Below the pieces are notes generated by a model. It was not told where the DNA came from and did no database searches. It saw only the letters and a list, made by a program, of their open reading frames with translations. A stretch of DNA of 64,000 nt from CAXXOK01 sp963674895. GTDB lineage: Bacteria > Bacillota > Clostridia > Christensenellales > Aristaeellaceae. The translations under genes and the position numbers were made by a program. The DNA is taken from positions 1,674,001-1,738,000 of the forward strand of contig CAXXCY010000003.1 in NCBI GenBank assembly GCA_963674895.2, given 5' to 3'. Below are positions 62,084-64,000 of the stretch, in pieces; positions within the stretch are counted from its first letter, which is position 1, and the number at the start of each line of letters is the position of its first letter.

Positions 62084-62788
62084 CTAAAGTATCCGCCAGT
62101 TCGGTGTCATCACCATTTGGCTCACTCCGCCAGTCCACGAAATAATGTTCTCGCTTGCCAATAGCTTTGGATAATCACCGCGCATGTTCTGATTGTAGGA
62201 TTCATAGTCCATGTAGGTTTCCATAAGCGGCGTGTCGATGGTGACCGTTCCTGTGATGCCCGCGAGTTCAAAATAACTGCCGCCCATCACAATCTCCGCA
62301 TCACTGGTCAGCGTGACCTTCACCACAGGCTCAGAGAACACATTTCCTTGGTTTTGTACATAGGTGCCCGATTGTGTGATGGTCAGGTCTTGCACATTCG
62401 ATAAATAGAAAAACGGCTGACAGCGAAAATTGACGATCAACGAATGGTGCGGGTTGCCGCGCAGGATTTTGTCAAAGCTGATCTGGTTCACAATCCGCGC
62501 AACATAAAAGCCACCCTGCCTATTTGCGAAGGTGACCTTTCCGTTGCCCTTGAGATATTGAGATATAACCGGCAGATTGGATGTTTCCCGAATCATGCAT
62601 TCTGCGCTTACGATGAAGTCATCGTATACATCCTCGCCCTCCAGCGTTGTCAGCGTACCACTTCGGCCGGGTACACTGGTGAAGGTTGCACGCTCCGGTG
62701 GGCGAACCAATGCAGGCTGTTTCAGCACATGGATACCAAGTTCAGTGCAGCGTACACCGTTCCAAATGAACCAGTCGTTCAATCGCAT
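62084..62788 (-). CDS. Phage distal tail protein (Dit)
   Basis: A 234-residue siphovirus tail component. The N-terminal RLNDWFIWNGVRCTELGIHVL and PPERATFTSVPGRSGTLTTLEG, followed by YDDFIVSAECMI, are typical of Dit. The C-terminal galectin-like beta sandwich ends at 62084. It forms the hub between tail tube and baseplate. It sits 20 bases before the Tal-like gene. Confidence 0.85.
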   Translation of the reverse strand: MRLNDWFIWNGVRCTELGIHVLKQPALVRPPERATFTSVPGRSGTLTTLEGEDVYDDFIVSAECMIRETSNLPVISQYLKGNGKVTFANRQGGFYVARIVNQISFDKILRGNPHHSLIVNFRCQPFFYLSNVQDLTITQSGTYVQNQGNVFSEPVVKVTLTSDAEIVMGGSYFELAGITGTVTIDTPLMETYMDYESYNQNMRGDYPKLLASENIISWTGGVSQMVMTPNWRIL

Positions 62789-62804
62789 CGCTTCCTTTTA
62801 TAAG

Positions 62805-64000
62805 TTAAAAGTGCAGCATGGCTGATATCTCATTGGCCAGAAATCTACCCAGCACCTGAGCGCCTACGGCAGACGGTTGACTGCCATCCTCATAGTATCG
62901 TGCATGCCTTGTCATGCCGCTTCGATAGGTTGCATCGATACAATCAATCCCCAGTGCTTCACAGCAAGCAATAATGGTGCCCCGCATCGCAAGGAGGCTG
63001 GTATTGGCCGTGCTGTCGGGTACCATGTAGGGCGTTACTAAAAGCAAGTGGCAAGCCGGATAGTCTTCACGAATCAGCTCACACAGATAACGAATCGCGC
63101 GGCAGGTCGTGGTTATGTCCGTGACTGTCATGCCGGTGATATCGGTAAGCCCAAAGGCATCCTCAACGGTTCCAGTTTGTGATGGATAGTTAATTGCATC
63201 ATTCGAACCTGCGTATAAAACGATGGCATCGGGAGGCTCAGCCGTGCTATTTGTAATGTCTGCCTTCAGCCGATTGTACTGATTCCAAAGCACGTTATTC
63301 ACGCCACCAGAGGGATCATACACAAGGCTTTCTGCCGTCGTTGCATGATGGAGCCACGTAGCGCCCCAGACAGCGTACTCCTTGAAAAACTTGAAGGATT
63401 GTCGATTCAGCATTTCATTGACCCATTCGCCCTTGGTGCTGTTTTCATAGGTTCTATCTGTCGCGTTGTCACCAAGCACGATCACACTTTTCTCAATATG
63501 GCTCGGACGCATCGTTCTGCTCGTACTGCCGTGCAGCGTCACCGCTTGTGACAAGTCACTTACGCTGTGATCCTCTAAGGTATTTGTGTATTCACTGACC
63601 ATAAGCCTGGCCTTGGTATAACCTTCCAAAAGGGGAACCGTCCCGCCGTTTGCAATAAGGCCCAAGAAGTCATCTTGCGGTGTATGAGAGAAAGAGTTAT
63701 CCTCGTGAAAGTAGAACACAGCGTAAAGCCAGCCATTTCGATTGTTTGGCGCAAATTGAATGAAATCACCCGCTTCATAGGTGAATATTCCCGAGCGAGC
63801 CACATTGGTTTCGTTTCCATAATCCTGCCCCGTGTAAGGATAGATCTCTCCCAGTTCAAAAGGAATGGGATCTTTGATGATATGTACGGTTGTGATATCG
63901 CCAAGCGCTTGCGTGATTGGCTTAAGCTGATCGAGAACATCTGCATTCTTGCGATCCGTATACGTACGCGCTTCGTGCAGCGGCTTTAGATTATTCGCCA
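62805..64000 (-). CDS. Phage SGNH-fold tail protein, catalytic residues replaced; 5' end outside window
   Basis: About 398 codons are open up to the window edge, so the N-terminus is missing. The C-terminal part (about the last 225 residues) has the SGNH-hydrolase layout: block I VLGDNATD, block III AGSNDAI and block V DGSQPSAVG. In active enzymes block I is GDS and block V is DxxHPS; here the nucleophile Ser reads Asn and the His reads Gln, so the triad is lost. It probably binds rather than cleaves a surface glycan. The gene precedes dit, where the tape measure gene would be expected. Confidence 0.75.
   Translation of the reverse strand, partial: ANNLKPLHEARTYTDRKNADVLDQLKPITQALGDITTVHIIKDPIPFELGEIYPYTGQDYGNETNVARSGIFTYEAGDFIQFAPNNRNGWLYAVFYFHEDNSFSHTPQDDFLGLIANGGTVPLLEGYTKARLMVSEYTNTLEDHSVSDLSQAVTLHGSTSRTMRPSHIEKSVIVLGDNATDRTYENSTKGEWVNEMLNRQSFKFFKEYAVWGATWLHHATTAESLVYDPSGGVNNVLWNQYNRLKADITNSTAEPPDAIVLYAGSNDAINYPSQTGTVEDAFGLTDITGMTVTDITTTCRAIRYLCELIREDYPACHLLLVTPYMVPDSTANTSLLAMRGTIIACCEALGIDCIDATYRSGMTRHARYYEDGSQPSAVGAQVLGRFLANEISAMLHF

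Noticed and set aside
1..64000. CRISPR array, rRNA or complete tRNA genes
   Set aside because: No regularly spaced repeats, no rRNA-like sequence and no full cloverleaf were found on either strand; only an isolated T-arm at 22088.

Overview
The window reads as a chromosome segment of an anaerobic member of the Bacillota, most likely class Clostridia. The support is AGGAGG-type ribosome sites, TTG and GTG starts, a monomeric [FeFe]-hydrogenase, FMN-dependent glutamate-synthase-like and nitronate-monooxygenase-like flavoproteins, DUF438/DUF1858 proteins and a Gram-positive siphovirus tail module. No rRNA, complete tRNA or CRISPR array is visible. Genus cannot be told from the sequence alone.

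Region A (1 to about 20.1 kb) is visibly GC-rich and densely coded: an Nramp metal transporter (cut by the window edge) with an AEC-type carrier, a secreted peptidoglycan-binding protein, two large secreted leucine-rich-repeat proteins, a MATE pump with its MarR regulator and a palindromic operator candidate, a Y-family DNA polymerase, an acyltransferase/condensation-like protein with a membrane partner, the hydrogenase divergent from an NADH pyrophosphatase (NudC-like), a YitT membrane protein, a secreted SGNH-like protein, a RidA protein, and a 41-residue secreted peptide that resembles the N-terminus and promoter of the SGNH gene.

Region B (about 20.1 to 52.7 kb) is lower in GC, loosely packed and rich in broken genes. 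It lies between two apparently identical 1,221-bp IS3-family elements in the same orientation. It carries paired HEAT-repeat proteins, a flavin oxidoreductase, a zinc-ribbon protein, a cluster of very small membrane or charged proteins, a decayed baeRF-like gene, an 8.8-kb cyclic beta-1,2-glucan synthase gene, and a co-directional group encoding a PAS-GGDEF-HD-GYP sensor, a Rieske oxygenase, a frameshifted flavodoxin and a heliorhodopsin. CorA, a glutamate-synthase-like flavoprotein and a cupin/DUF438/DUF1858 operon follow. Two copies of one promoter/operator block face outward at 28.3 and 30.75 kb: one reads into the small-protein cluster, the other toward the glucan synthase. This suggests a shared, probably envelope- or stress-related, regulon (inference).

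Region C (53.9 to 64 kb) is a minus-strand prophage tail module: an SGNH-fold tail protein lacking its catalytic Ser and His, Dit, a tail endopeptidase/spike protein with an SH3 domain, two type II toxin-antitoxin pairs placed inside the tail operon, then three structural/receptor proteins, the last cut by the second IS copy. The same IS copy cuts a DUF1905 gene on its other side, so a rearrangement joined prophage to island at this IS.

The most notable gene is the heliorhodopsin with its redox and second-messenger neighbours. The most notable regulatory signal is the duplicated outward-facing promoter block.
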